From Xestospongia muta (taxonomy: Eukaryota; Porifera; Demospongiae; Haplosclerida; Petrosiidae): a stretch of DNA of 64,000 nt. Made by a program: the position numbers and the translations under genes. The stretch's first letter is position 1. Every line of letters starts with the position of its first letter. The notes under the pieces are model-generated. The model was not told where the DNA came from, ran no database searches, and saw only the letters and a program-made list of their open reading frames with translations. Shown one piece after another: positions 32,745 through 44,997 of the stretch. Location: positions 6,416,136-6,480,135 of the forward strand of contig OY848919.1 of the NCBI GenBank assembly GCA_963693285.1, written 5' to 3'.

Positions 32745-33525
32745 GCCAGCTACATCCAGTCAACCAATTTGGAGTACATACATGTATAGTACTTCCTCTG
32801 ACACATGTTATGGTACTAGAAATTTCTGTCCATCAACTTCAATAACTAGTTGTATACACTCTGAAGACGTTACTGTCACATGTAGTAAGTTGTTATATTA
32901 TTTTTGTTAAGTAAACTAATTACTTAAATTTACTCATTGTAATTGTTTTATTATATAGTTTACAGTAGTTTATATTCAAAGACTTATAATTCAAAGACTA
33001 TTTGTTCAGGATTAATTTGTAAGTAATTATATCATTATAATTAATTAGTTCAATTTTGTAACATTGTGAAACATATGTATTGATTATAATTATGTGCTAA
33101 TCCTTTCATTTGCAATTAGAGTATGATTATCTTTTATCATTTAGCTAATGTTGCTCAAAATGGTTCTATTATTCTATCTTATTATGGATATACTTCATCA
33201 TCCTATTACTTTGGTAATGTGAGGTTCTATTACAATGGATGGGGTAATATTTGTTATGATTACTACTACAGTTCTACTGAAGCTAATGTCATTTCTCATC
33301 AATTGGAATATACTGGAGCATCAAGTTACTCTGAAGCTGGATTAGCGAGGTTAGAATTATCTAATAATCAAGCTCTACATTATCTCTATCAGCTATGGCT
33401 TTGATTCTTCATCTATGAAGATGGATGACCTCAACTGTGGCACTAGTAGCTACCTCACTATATTTCAGTGTTCTTTTGATACATACATTGATAGTGGATG
33501 TACTAATACGTTCTTTGTTCACCGT
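32745..33525 (+). pseudogene. SRCR-domain gene, unit 2, truncated but with intact splice sites
   Basis: Exons 32,745-32,884, 33,145-33,349 and 33,393-33,525 join in phase (GTC ACA TGT A + CT AAT; then AG + C TAT GGC). The middle intron is only 43 nt (33,350-33,392) and its removal joins EAGLA to SYGFDSSSMKMDDLNC, giving a continuous SRCR domain with GNVRFYYNGWGNICYD, HQLEYTGASS and FQCSFDTYIDSGC. The last conserved segment (SYDATVYC) is replaced from about 33,510 by unrelated sequence that ends at another GTAAGA donor (33,526). Upstream exons, signal peptide and TM are not visible. It is probably a relic, though less damaged than its counterparts. Confidence 0.68.
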
Positions 33526-33671
33526 GTAAGAAGTCACAGTGAGAATATCATACAAGATTATTGAGGAGGAACTTTTTCAAGAGGATAAGGCTAAAAAGTT
33601 GCTATAGGTAGTCCAATGTTGGGTAAGTTATTAAAGTTTTTATAGTGTACAATGTAAATTATAGCTCTCTA

Positions 33672-33935
33672 TTGCAGATGTTATAGTCAACAATGTTGTT
33701 TTGGTAGTAACAGTACATTATTAACAGGACTGATGGTAGTAGTACTTATATTGTTTATCATAATGAGGAAGTCTATATTAGGTTTGTACATTGTAATGTA
33801 CAGTCTTGCTTTAAATTCAATATTATTGTTCACGGGATATATCATAATGATAGTATTCCTCATTACTTGTGCTGTGACAGAAAATGTTTCTCTGGTTGTT
33901 GTAAATATTATGATAAAAGACCAAAAATAATGATA
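33672..33935 (+). pseudogene. Cys-rich exon remnant unique to unit 2
   Basis: After an acceptor-like TTGCAG (about 33,676) the frame reads CYSQQCCFGSNSTLLTG, then one base is missing and the next frame continues DGSSTYIVYHNEEVYIRF and later HYLCCDRKCFSGCCKYY. Dense cysteines suggest a disulfide-rich extracellular module that followed the SRCR domains. I do not recognise the family. Not present in units 1 or 3. Confidence 0.35.
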
Positions 33936-34984
33936 ATTATAAAGACTATCCTAAACAATTTTCTCCATGTAACAATTTACTTTTCTGAATTATTTCATTT
34001 GTCACTTATTGTTTGTCTGAATATGCATGTATACATGTACATTACCTTGGATTTTTATGTCTATGGATTACAGCTCTGATATTTTGAGATCCCAATTTGG
34101 TATGATATATATACAGTTTTAGTGGAATGGAGAGTTATACTAGTAAAGTCACGTTGTGAGTCACTTAGTATACAAGTACAAATGACTGACTGACCTACTA
34201 CTACTAACAATGCTAAAAGCCAAATACTAGCTGGTAGTGATACTGTCAAGTCTGTTGTAGTTGATAACCACATTGACTCTGATACTGTAGTTTGTATTGA
34301 TTGATAATTGATTGGTAGTTATAGTTACTGGAGATGAAATTGACTTTTCATAAAATATCTCAACTGTGGTTTACAAACCTGACAGTTACTGATTAAGGTA
34401 ATAGTACTCTATCAGCAGTAATGGCTGTAAAAGTGACCATTGCAGTTCAAGAAAACAACAATATCTTATCAGATCTTGCTGTGATAATCCCTGATAATTA
34501 TTATTGTAGCTCTTGTGGTTTTTAGGTAATGACAACTGAGACAGAGATTACCTTTGATCAAGTATTGTTAGTGCTAGTCTGCCATTAAATACTACTGTAA
34601 CTCTTAAAGAAATACATTATCAGTTTGGACTAAAATGTAAGGAGATACCACTTATACAATGTCATTGACTCTTTTACAGGGATTATAGATGATCTTGAAT
34701 TAAGTCCTTTTACTAATTGATGAATAGGGAAGTTGGGACACAATCTAAAAATCAGAATACAAGGTAAATTTAAAAAGAAATGTATGATACTGAATTGGAG
34801 GATAAAACTATAGAGAATTAGATAATAATAATCATGATATTTCTTGTTGAGATTTATGGTAATAAAAAATTGTGTTTATTTGATTGTGCTGCTACTTGTA
34901 ATTTAAATATTGATATTTCTATTATTATTGATTTAATAAAGCCAATTATGATCTTAAAAGTACATCTTCATATGTACATGATCC
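33936..34984. other. Unit 2-specific stretch, no gene resolved
   Basis: Absent from units 1 and 3, where additional SRCR exons occupy the corresponding place. Several short open runs separated by stops are seen on the + strand; they look like decayed coding sequence but I cannot assign domains. Confidence 0.3.
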
Positions 34985-35076
34985 CATTACAGCTATCTGT
35001 GATCCTTAATGTGTTTATGGATCCTGTGTTAGTAATACCATTTGTTAATGTGCTAATAGTTATACTGGAGATATAA
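34985..35076 (+). pseudogene. EGF-like module remnant, unit 2
   Basis: The + strand frame reads ITAICDP-stop-CVYGSCVSNTIC-stop-CANSYTGDIT. The Cys spacing with GxC and the final CxC..Y.GD is that of an EGF-like repeat; two TAA codons interrupt it. With the SRCR and Cys-rich pieces upstream it fits a multidomain surface receptor. Confidence 0.4.
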
Positions 35077-35339
35077 CTGCAAGTTTGCATACTGGCTAGC
35101 ATAGTAGTCTGTCTGCTGTTATTACTACAACAACATTACCAATGAAGTTGTGTTGCTCTAATACTGTATGTTCTATAGCTAGTAGTACACTAAGTAAGTG
35201 TCCGGGACTCACTCTAAGAGTTGTTCATGGTGTTTATTTGCTCATATTCTATCACTATAAGTTCTAGTGTCACCCTATTTGGTGCTATATTATTTATTGA
35301 TCTACTGCAGCTGCTAAGATGTGAGTAAATCTTAAGTAT

Positions 35340-36326
35340 TACCGGTATGTATATGTATATATATACAACAATAATATCTCTTATTGTTGTTAGAATGTAA
35401 CTATATAGCCTATTGTTATCACAATCATCTACCCACACAGATCCATCAGATGCAACCACTACTCCCAATGGTTTTTTCAACTCTCCTATTGAGTGGATAT
35501 AATTCCCATGGGGATCAAATATCGAAAGATAATTTTGTCACTTGTTTACTACAAATAAATAACCATCTGAATCAATTTCTATACCATATGGTGAATCAAG
35601 AAAAGACTGACCATACTGACGAATATATTGACTTTCTGAAGTAAAGACATAAACTGTTATTGACATAGCATCAGACACATGAAACAAGCCAGAGTAATCA
35701 AATAAAGGGCAACTGGTTACTTAAACTTTCCTGATACATGACAATTGATAACATGAGAGACGAAATCATCACTGTGAAATACTTGGATGCAATGATTATT
35801 TCATTCAGCAATGAATATCTTACAATCGGGACCAATACAGATATCCCAGATGCACAAAACATGGGTGATTTATTTATTTATTTATACTTAGTTTTTGGTG
35901 ACCATTACAACAATCCTTACATTCAGTACAATATGCTACTGAAATATCCTCATTACAAGAATCATATTAACAAGGAGAGTTAGAAGTAATTTTGCTAAGA
36001 ATGTCACTTTGCTTATTGACAAGATAATGATTACGAGGGGGAGATGTGACTCCGCCATTATAGGTACTGGTGTGGTCTCGCGACAGGAAGAACAAGTGAG
36101 GAAGTCAGTCCCAGTACCTTCAGTTATGAGAGACTGGATACATTGAGTACAGACATAATGACAACAGGACAACATCCGAGGGTCATAATAAGATTGACTA
36201 CATTTCAGAAAACAAGTAGAACTCAAATTAGCCTAATTGTGTAGACAGTCATATCAAATCTTATTATAATATGCTACTTACATCTTTAAGAGGTCTATTA
36301 GCAGAACTACTAGTAGTACAAGACAT
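35340..36326 (-). pseudogene. TRIM-type RING/B-box/NHL pseudogene, unit 2
   Basis: ATG at 36,326, same first exon and short intron as unit 1. The RING exon has CFLKC (first zinc ligand lost, Cys to Phe) and CSSC for CPSC; CHYVCTQC is kept. The two-base frame change and the TAA before the B-box-like block are shared with the other units. The NHL part is longer than in units 1/3: blades with DICIGPDCKIFIAE, then SPYGIEIDSDGYLFVVNK followed by TGA, then LGVVVASDGSVWVDDCDNNR (35,415-35,475). This is the most complete propeller region of this gene in the window, yet not translatable. Confidence 0.65.
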
Positions 36327-36829
36327 CGTTGAAATGCCAATTTAAGTTGACAACCAAAGAAAAGGCCAAAGTAGAAACAAAGATTTAATACATACATCAG
36401 AAGTAAGATCAGATGAAGTAGATAACATATCATAGTAATAGCTTGTCTTAAATAATTATTTTGTCTTTAGTATATATCACATACAGAAATGTGAATATTG
36501 ATTTACATTATATAGTATATTGGAATAATATATAATTGTAAATATTTTCATAGTTTATTATTTGCACTCCAGTTACATTGCACTTCAGTTACATTTGTCA
36601 GATTTGAAAGTCACATAATAATTTATATTATTGCAAAACATAATCTCCAGACAGTCCCAACAATTATAAATAATTGAGATTTAAAACAACAGAAAGATAC
36701 AGTTCATATAGTCAGAGTTAAATTAAAACATACCAATGCTTCAAAGTCTACAAAGTGTACTTTTATAAAGTACATATTATGGTAGTGTGTGTGTGTTATC
36801 TGATGTAAAGCTCAACAAGATCAAGAGGA

Positions 36830-37330
36830 GTACATTGAACAAAAACTGACATTATAACCTCATTATGACTATGATTATAACCATATGTAACCAATTATTT
36901 GAGAATAAAAGCAACTAGAGCTGGTAAGAACACAATAAAAAGCATACAGAAGTCTATACTGATATCCTTTTACATGATCATACACGTTGGCATAATAGAG
37001 ACCATAAGTAAAATAGATTATAATGTCAGTATGGTTAATGTTTTTCATTATCAATACAACATAAGCTGGTATTTATGTAGATGTCAGCACATTGCACTAG
37101 TCAAAATGGACTACATGACCCTGGTTCACTGATGATAACAAATGCGACTCTTGTCCAGCCTCCTATCCATCATGGTGACTACCATCCACATTGCAGTACA
37201 TTTCAACCTGACTACTATTAGAAAAATTAATGATAATATATATTGTAATACCCTGAGATAGAAGTAGAGTGTGCCTCATATAGTCGACTATATAAAACTG
37301 GACCTGGAGTTGGAGATTCCAATGGGCATA
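36830..37330 (-). pseudogene. Fibrinogen-like remnant, unit 2, internally deleted
   Basis: Keeps the start (VEMYCNVDGSHHDG, then the GGWTRVA-like block near 37,150) and the YQY segment, but the HIWT/CPC part is gone: sequence equivalent to 17,727 is joined directly to that of 18,031 at about 36,893. An extra TAG lies before EAG. Clearly dead. Confidence 0.55.
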
Positions 37331-38285
37331 AGATGTGAATTAATGATCAGCTTCATGTTGTAGTTACAATATCTTTCTATTGTTAGGGACATCTTAACCA
37401 TGACCAATTCTGTTGTAATAACGTAAACATTATGCAAATTGATTTCATTAGGCATTTTAAAAGTTTCATACAACGATATAAATCACCATAAGATTATTTA
37501 AGTGGTACCATCATTGTTATAATGGACTGGGTTTGCTAACTGTAGAGTTGGTAGAAATTATGGAGGTGCTAAAACCATATCTTTATGTAACAAAATTTTA
37601 AATTGTTTAAATCATTATGTCCAAATTAAAAGTGCTTATGATGAAAGCAATTATGTTCATTTCAAAAGATATACTCGAGAATTAACAGAGCTTCTATATT
37701 AGAACAAGAGTCATATCACTTTATATATAGCATCAAAATAGGTGTGGTGAATAGTTATGAGTTTTTCAAATTCAATTCTTTTGCATGCTCAGTTAGATCA
37801 ATACACATGGTTATGTTGCATATTGTTCAGTTTGGGTGAGATCTTAATGTATCAAGTTTTAACGATTTAAAGAAAATTAAATTTGCTAGTTAATGACATA
37901 AAAAAGTGTACTCTACAATAAAACTTTAATGATGCTACTTCAAAAACTATCATGTTACAATTAAATATATTCAACATCAATGAACAAGATAAGATAGTGA
38001 GGGAAACTTCATACAATAAGAGTAGTACATGCAATTATTAGTATTTAACAGTTTTATTATTACTACAAGAACCAGTTACTAACAATGACCCATTGGGATT
38101 CATTGCTCTAATTGGATTATAAGTATCATGTGGATTGAAAATAGAAAGAGATTCTGTTCATCAATTGTTTACTACAAAGAATTACTAACTGGCCCAATAC
38201 CTATGCCAATTAGACATTAAAGATGCGGCTGACTATACTGATCAACATATTGATTGACTTTCTGAAGTTAAGACAATGATTATGG
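37331..38285. other. Intergenic, unit 2
   Basis: Counterpart of 18,471-19,310, with about 100 extra bases near 38,060-38,160 not seen in units 1/3. No gene is supported. Confidence 0.35.
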
Positions 38286-38731
38286 TAGAGTTAAAGGTCA
38301 AATGAAGATAACAAGAGCAATAAATTGTTACCACAACTATGTACATTGTCATCACAATGAATCACTGGGATACGAATACTAGCAGTATCAACAAAATATA
38401 TCATATTATCAGGACCAATACAAATATTCAGGGGACATGACAATTGTTTAATTCCTGAATCACTATTGCAAAAAATTCCCAAAACTCTCATCCTAAAGTT
38501 AATTTATCGATTGTTTTTCTTCCAAACTCTACCCAATACATTATATCATCCACTAATAGTTATTCCAATCACATCAATAAATTGTAGAGGACCAATTCTA
38601 TATGATCCAATAGTAGCAGTCTTCTGTCTTCCACTACTGTCAGGCATATATACAATCTTTACCATTACTAGAAAGAAGATAGTAGGGATAGTACTTACAT
38701 CATCCCTACATGATAGGCACAGGTGACACAA
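38286..38731 (-). pseudogene. Uninterrupted beta-propeller (NHL/YWTD-like) locus
   Basis: On the - strand: MPDSSGRQKTATIGSYRIGP then LQFIDV; in the next frame MYWVEFGRKTIDKLTLG, resembling a YWTD/NHL blade; then [20 protein letters not shown]. Blades are separated by stops and frame changes, so it is a pseudogene, but this is the only place where the parts are contiguous. At the other junctions the transporter block replaces the middle part (38,455-38,570). It therefore represents the pre-rearrangement state or a clean loss of the block. Confidence 0.5.
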
Positions 38732-40312
38732 ACAATTGAGGATATTTATAAATTAACTAATTCACATAAATAATATTATTGATATATTGTTACAATCTGT
38801 CGTTGTGCTATTATGTAGTAATTTCCCATCTTTATTGTATTGCTTGTGTTTAATTAAATATAATTTCTATTAACCTACCCTACATTAATTTTATTAAAAT
38901 TGCACTAATTAAGTATGTCACATAAAATGAAATTAAAAGTCCCTCTTGTTTATTGTTAATGAAAGAGCTGTAACTCAATAGAATGCCATTTTTATAGAGA
39001 GTTGATGATTTCTTAAATTTTGCATAATATGTATTAGACATAAAAGCCAAACTTGATAATCAGTTCATTTTTATAATTACTACTTATGACACCTTATAAT
39101 TTTGCTTATTAATACTTAGTGACTATTAATTAATAAACAAAGGTCACGAAATTATATTTACTCAAAGCATACAGTGTGAACCAACCATATAACTTTGATC
39201 AATGCTGAATGGCTGCAAATAAAAAATAGTAATAACTAAATAGTTCTACAGAGATGTTAGAGTTTCAAGATCATATTTTATTACTTATTCCTTAATTACC
39301 ATGCACAGATACTTCCAAAGAATTTCATTAGTGACAATTCCCACCAAATTTGCTATTGAGTTTACTCATCTTTATTTATTCTTTTCTTTCTTTTTTATTA
39401 TTTGTAATCAAAGCTCTTTTAAATATCATTTCTTTCCTCTTCTATTTGGACTGTTTTTTACTGGAGTTCTTGACCAAAAATGTCAATTAACTCTTTGCAT
39501 CTATCCATGTTTTAATTCATAGGTACAATTCTTACCTCTCTTTTTTCTTTCTCAATGAACTAAACTTAATAGACATCTCATCAGTTCATTTAATCTCTCA
39601 TTTTTGGACACTTTCATCTCTTCATTATTGTCACTGTCTCGCAATAATAATATTGTCTAGCTTTAAAATGAATACAGATTCTTACAGAAACTTATAAGTT
39701 GACAATAACAATAAAATGACGAATTTCTAGACACATATACTCAAAGACTTCAATAAATCAGTGAAAACAATACATGTATCCATTGCCAACTGTGTGAGGT
39801 TTCTCAAGAGACTAGGCTATATAGTACACAGTCAGTCCTGCAACATATAAGATGTGAAACTTCAGTCTCTTAAGTCATTTCCAATGACTTCATAATTTCT
39901 ATAAATGACACAATATGTTTAATTAAATAAACCACACATTTGCACTAAACAAAATTAAAGCTTTACAAAATTACTTTAGCTATCACTTGGTAGTAGTAAA
40001 TTATAACTGCTGATGTGAGCATTAATCAGAAATGTGTAAATATTCAGTGTATGAGTCTTTTAAGCATCAGATAACCTGAAAAAAATTAAAAAAAATGATA
40101 ATAAAAAAATTTGAAAATTTATTGATCATTCTTATAATACAAAGACAACCAACATTATGTGAGTATTATTTTAAACTACAAGTCGAGCAATATAAGTATT
40201 ATTCTTGCACAGTTTTATATTTGGTATCAGCTTACATTAGTTAGGATTCACACATTTCTGACATGTACTGCCTATGAGGTGTAGACACAGCCATTATGGA
40301 AGCCATGATCAT
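38732..40312. other. Repeated intergenic block, unit 3
   Basis: Counterpart of 2,900-4,552 and 22,640-24,293. No gene is supported; the T-rich tract at 39,370-39,460 again gives spurious open frames. Confidence 0.45.
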
Positions 40313-40432
40313 TTTATAAACACTTACAATTTTGAGGGTTACAATTTTCCAAAACCGGTACCGTAGATCTAGCTTTATCTCCAGGATGCAATTTTTGACA
40401 AGTTATTGTTCGCACATGATAACCTCCAACAC
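40313..40432 (-). pseudogene. TSP1-like exon remnant, unit 3
   Basis: Same CVGGYHVRTITC and NCNPQNC pattern as at 4,553. The base change near its start alters the residue before the first Cys (GGACATGT here, GAACATGT there). Confidence 0.28.
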
Positions 40433-40500
40433 ATGTCCTAGAGCATTATAAACAATCACTGTGACAAAACATTTAATATCAAAGGGAGAAAATACCTCAC

Positions 40501-40866
40501 TCAATACTAATTAGTGAACAGTATCTCACTTTGGCTATCAAATCCGTCTGTCATCAACTGGGACCTGCATCGCCAAGACATCTCTTACCCATCCTGCTAC
40601 AAACATTTGATAGCATTCCAAACTCTTGTAGTTTAAAAGGTCATCTCCCGTGCATGGGGTCAGAGAAAATGTCAGATACATACCAACGTGGGTGTATGTT
40701 GTACTTGGCCATTTGTCAAAATCATCCATCCAAAGCCTCTTTTGATATTTTATAAGGATCTTGACCTCCAATCATTTAAAGCTTTTCTTCATAGCTCTGC
40801 TTCGAAGGTGAATATCACTATAATTTCTTTGTAGCCAGGAAAATGAGCACTTTCACTAGACGCCAT
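40501..40866 (-). pseudogene. SAP/SWIM-type gene remnant, unit 3
   Basis: ATG 40,866, MASSESAHFPGYKEI, then the SAP-like block in another frame and DKWPSTTYTHV / ECYQMFVAGWVRD. Private lesion: bases missing near 40,547 (GATGACAGACGG against GATGACATGACGG), shifting the frame after VPVDD. Confidence 0.42.
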
Positions 40867-41401
40867 GTTTCCACTCTGTACTCCAAAGTGGCCACCGCCC
40901 AAAATGGCCACGCCTACTGCAAAGTGTCTATAGTCTGGGAATACTGTCTGATACACGAGAAGCTATATACTGCAACTGCTCGTTACGTGGTCGTATTGCT
41001 CTTTGTGTTAACATTGGCAGTTTATTTGCCTGGATGTTCACTAATATCTGTTTATAGATCAGAGATACTGATGCATATATACTGATATATATGTATGTAT
41101 ATACATATATATATACATATATATATATATGCATATAATATACATATATATACATATATACATATGCATATAATTATATGGTAACACCTAAATATTGGCT
41201 GAAAATTTAACCTTAAAAAGACTGTTATGATGTAACATGATAAACTAAATGAAAGCATAATTAAAATTTGCAAACATGTTGGACAAAACTAGCTATCAAT
41301 TATCACTCAATATTATCACATTTAAAAGCAATGGATAATAATGATTAGAATTAGAATTGTATTATTTACAATTATTTTAACAGCAAAAATGTAGTCAACT
41401 A

Positions 41402-41644
41402 CACTGTAAAAATTGATTTGTTGATTTAACTAATATACTGTTATACAGGTTACATGTAAAAAACTTCATATGATGTGAAAGTAAATATAACACTGTTTTT
41501 ATTACTAACATACTACTGTTTGTGCAGCTGTAGTGCATTAGTAGTAAAAGCAGTGTTACGTTTACTTTTACATTACATTAATTTTTCTACATGCAACCTG
41601 TATAACAATATATTAGGTAAATCAACAAATCAATTTTTACAGTG
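41402..41644. mobile_element. Palindromic MITE, unit 3 copy of member 1
   Basis: Same insertion as 5,641-5,883 at +35,761, same ends and TA flanks, with two or three substitutions. It is inherited by duplication and is not a new insertion. Confidence 0.83.
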
Positions 41645-41935
41645 TACACATTTATATATATTCTACACATAACCTGAGACAATATATGAAAGTTAGTTTG
41701 TATTGTATTTCAGTAATATAACTAAAGGACTACAGATTACATCAAGAAGTGAATGCTCTTATCATTTACTGTAAAATTACTTTTTATAAGAGAATGTTAA
41801 CACACTGCATGTATGCAATTTTTTGTAGTACTTTAGTCATGTGATAGATATTTACAGTTGATTGTACTTTCTGTTCTTCATTATCATGTTTACTACACAA
41901 GTTCATGTCACCACAATAGCATACTTTCACAAACA

Positions 41936-42177
41936 CACTGTAAAATTAATTTGTTGATTTAACTAATATATTGTTATACAGGTTGCATGTAGCAAACTTA
42001 GAATGATGTAAAAGTAAATATAACAGTTTTTTATTACTAATGTACTACTAAATACATGAACAGAAGTACATTAGTAATAAAATCAGTGTTATGTCTACTT
42101 TCACAACATATTAAGTTTATTACATGTAACCTGTATAACAATATATTAGTTAAATCAACTAATCAATTTTTACAATC
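41936..42177. mobile_element. Palindromic MITE, unit 3 copy of member 2
   Basis: Same insertion as 6,175-6,416 at +35,761, no difference noticed. Confidence 0.8.
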
Positions 42178-42373
42178 CATATTTGTCATATAATACATCA
42201 AAATAAACTATATACACAGAAGACATACATCAATTATTGTACAATGTATCTATGTTATGACAGTTATCACAGGAAACTGTGCTAACTGAACGTTATAAAA
42301 TGTAAACAAATGTAGAAACAACAAGCAGTGCTGACAGTCAGTATCGATATTAATAAGACATTTGAACAGAAAT

Positions 42374-43924
42374 ATGTTCAGTTGCTGCAAGAGAAAGGTT
42401 CAATGTATCCCTTCAAAGTCTGTAATGTTAATTATTCTTTGGGATATTTTAATGTACGCTCATGCGATACTACTTCGAAGTGCTATAACATCTAGTTACG
42501 TTAACAGTTCTGTTGACTATAACAGAAAATTTTATATTCTCTTTGGCATAATATATTGGTTAACTTATCTTTCATTCCCTCTCTTTAGTCTACTCGCTGA
42601 CATAAAGACAGGACGATATAAGACTATTATTATTGGCATCTATTTGCTATTTGTGGCCTGGATAATTGGAGGTTTGGTTATCATTGTCAGTGTATATTTT
42701 CCTTTCTACACACTTCATTTATTTTTAGTAGTTTTTTGTTACCTTTTGCTAATAATTGGGTATTGCAGTGTTCGGTCCAATATTGTCCAATTCAGTATTG
42801 ATCAATCAGTAGAGGCTTCCACTGATGAACTCAGTGCTATTATATATTGGCACTCAGTGTGCATTCCTATGGTTTATGTAATTGTTGAACTTGGACAGAT
42901 TGTAATTAAAGAGTTTATTATTGTGTCCTATGGAATATCTGGTGCGGCTGTGTCTACAGTCATTATCACTAACTTTCTCTTCAATCATTGGTTAGATACT
43001 ACTCCTCATATTTTCAATCCAGTCAAATTAATTGCTAAAGTACTCAACTATGCTAGGAAGAACAAGTACCCCCAGAATCGTAGTGCCTTGACTAACTGGG
43101 AAGAAGACAACCCTTCACGATTAGATTTAGGTAAAGCAAAATATGGTGGGCCTTTCTCTGAGGATGAGATAGAGGATGTAAAAACAGTGCTTAAATTAAT
43201 ACCATTACTCATTTGCTTAATCGGTTTATGTTGTATACTAGAAATATCATGGAATACTTTTTATTCTAAAGGTCAAAATGCTCAAATCATTTCTTCAATA
43301 TTTTATAGCAATATATTAAGCTCACTCTTTTCATCATTTCTTATTCTACTACATGTATTCATGATATATCCGTGTTTCTTTAAATACATTCCTAGTATGC
43401 TCAAGAGAATTGGTCTGGGACTAGTTTTTGCTTTCCTCTCTGCACTGTATTATGTTATTCTTTTTACTTGCCAGCATCATCTACACATGAATTTTACTTT
43501 ATACAAACTTATTATTGTCCCTAAAATTTTACTCGGAGCAGCATTAGCTTTAATTTTGCCAACATCATTAGAATTCTTCTTAGCTCAGTCACCAAATAAA
43601 ATGAGAGGGTTCATACTTGGTCTATGGTATGCAGCATTGGGAATTGGTTATGTCATTAATATCAATGGAAAGTATCCTTTTAAATGTATAGGAAATGATA
43701 TATGTGAAAGTCCTTACTACTATGTATTAACAAGTGCAATAGTACTTGTCATACTGATATGTTTTCTGATATTAGCTAAGCGCTATAAATTGCGAATTAG
43801 AAAGAATGAAGTTTACAATCCTTTGGTAGCTGAGGAAACTGACACACTTTATCGTGAGAGGTACATGGAACAGGAAAGAGAATACAGAAGAGACATGGGT
43901 CTATCACTTGAGTACACAGATTGA
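42374..43924 (+). CDS. POT/PTR-like MFS transporter, copy E, intact
   Basis: Single exon, 516 aa from ATG 42,374. It matches copy B over the whole length except that the C-terminal tail reads YNPLVAEE (YNSLVAEE in B), due to one base (43,820 against 8,059); E has the residue found in all other copies. All family landmarks are present. Two MITEs lie upstream and the thiaminase-like frame follows 1.07 kb downstream. Confidence 0.8.
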   Translation: MFSCCKRKVQCIPSKSVMLIILWDILMYAHAILLRSAITSSYVNSSVDYNRKFYILFGIIYWLTYLSFPLFSLLADIKTGRYKTIIIGIYLLFVAWIIGGLVIIVSVYFPFYTLHLFLVVFCYLLLIIGYCSVRSNIVQFSIDQSVEASTDELSAIIYWHSVCIPMVYVIVELGQIVIKEFIIVSYGISGAAVSTVIITNFLFNHWLDTTPHIFNPVKLIAKVLNYARKNKYPQNRSALTNWEEDNPSRLDLGKAKYGGPFSEDEIEDVKTVLKLIPLLICLIGLCCILEISWNTFYSKGQNAQIISSIFYSNILSSLFSSFLILLHVFMIYPCFFKYIPSMLKRIGLGLVFAFLSALYYVILFTCQHHLHMNFTLYKLIIVPKILLGAALALILPTSLEFFLAQSPNKMRGFILGLWYAALGIGYVININGKYPFKCIGNDICESPYYYVLTSAIVLVILICFLILAKRYKLRIRKNEVYNPLVAEETDTLYRERYMEQEREYRRDMGLSLEYTD

Positions 43925-44157
43925 ACTTTGATTACTTAATCATTGAATCATCACTACATTGTTTGTAACAATTATAAGAAAACTATTTTGTGATAAAAAG
44001 TTAAACAATTAACTGATATTTTTGTATTAGACAATATTTGAATATATCCTTTAATCCAACTCAACAAACAGTCATTTTAAAAACATTGACTTGTCAATGT
44101 ATTACTTGTGTTTTGAAATGTATATTTTGTGTATAAAAAATGATTAATGTTATTGTT

Positions 44158-44193
<36 letters not shown>

Positions 44194-44997
44194 ATACATC
44201 TTAAATTATAGCTTCCTGTGTCAATATAGGTTAATATATGTAAACTGATTTTTGAAAAGGGAACGACTTCTGTCAAAACATACAAAAAAAAGGCAGTTGT
44301 TGTGTACACAACCATGTATTTTTCATTTGATGTTTACTAAATTATATTTCAGAATGTATACTTAGAGTGTAATTGTAAAAACAAGGATTTATAATTAACT
44401 AACAGAAGAGAGTGCTACTAAAGCTACTAAAGTAAGTATTGAATTTTTGAACATAAAACAAGCCAAAAAGACAGACAAGTCTTTATCTACCTTAGGACAA
44501 AAAATTGCATAGGATAAAATACTTCGTGACATAACAAATCATTCAATTTCTTCAATACAAGCAAGAACAAAAATGCAGATAAATGTAAAAGGAGATTTCA
44601 GACTTTATATTTGTCTGGACAACTAATACTAAAAATCAATAAATAAAACTAAGCTATATATACAACACAACAACCAACTTTTAAGATTTGAATATTAGCA
44701 GTTTGGATTGTATTTCTCTCTAGTTGTTTCATGAACTGGTTTGCATGTATTCAAACAAAATGCAAATTTTAAAATCAGACACTAATTCTAACCATTACTT
44801 ACATAAATAGTCAAACACATGGATATGAATATACATATACTTACTTTGATGTGGTAATATCTGACACACCTCCTGAAAATCTCTATTCAGCATTTATTGA
44901 ATTACTAGACGTTTGGTCGACATTTATCCTTCTGCTGAAAGAAAAGACTGGATGCTAGTCACGTTTTTGAAACTATTTACTACAGTACTCTAGAAAA
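43925..44997. other. Spacer between transporter E and the thiaminase-like gene
   Basis: Counterpart of 8,164-9,236, including an AT run of identical length (44,162-44,190). No gene. Confidence 0.4.
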
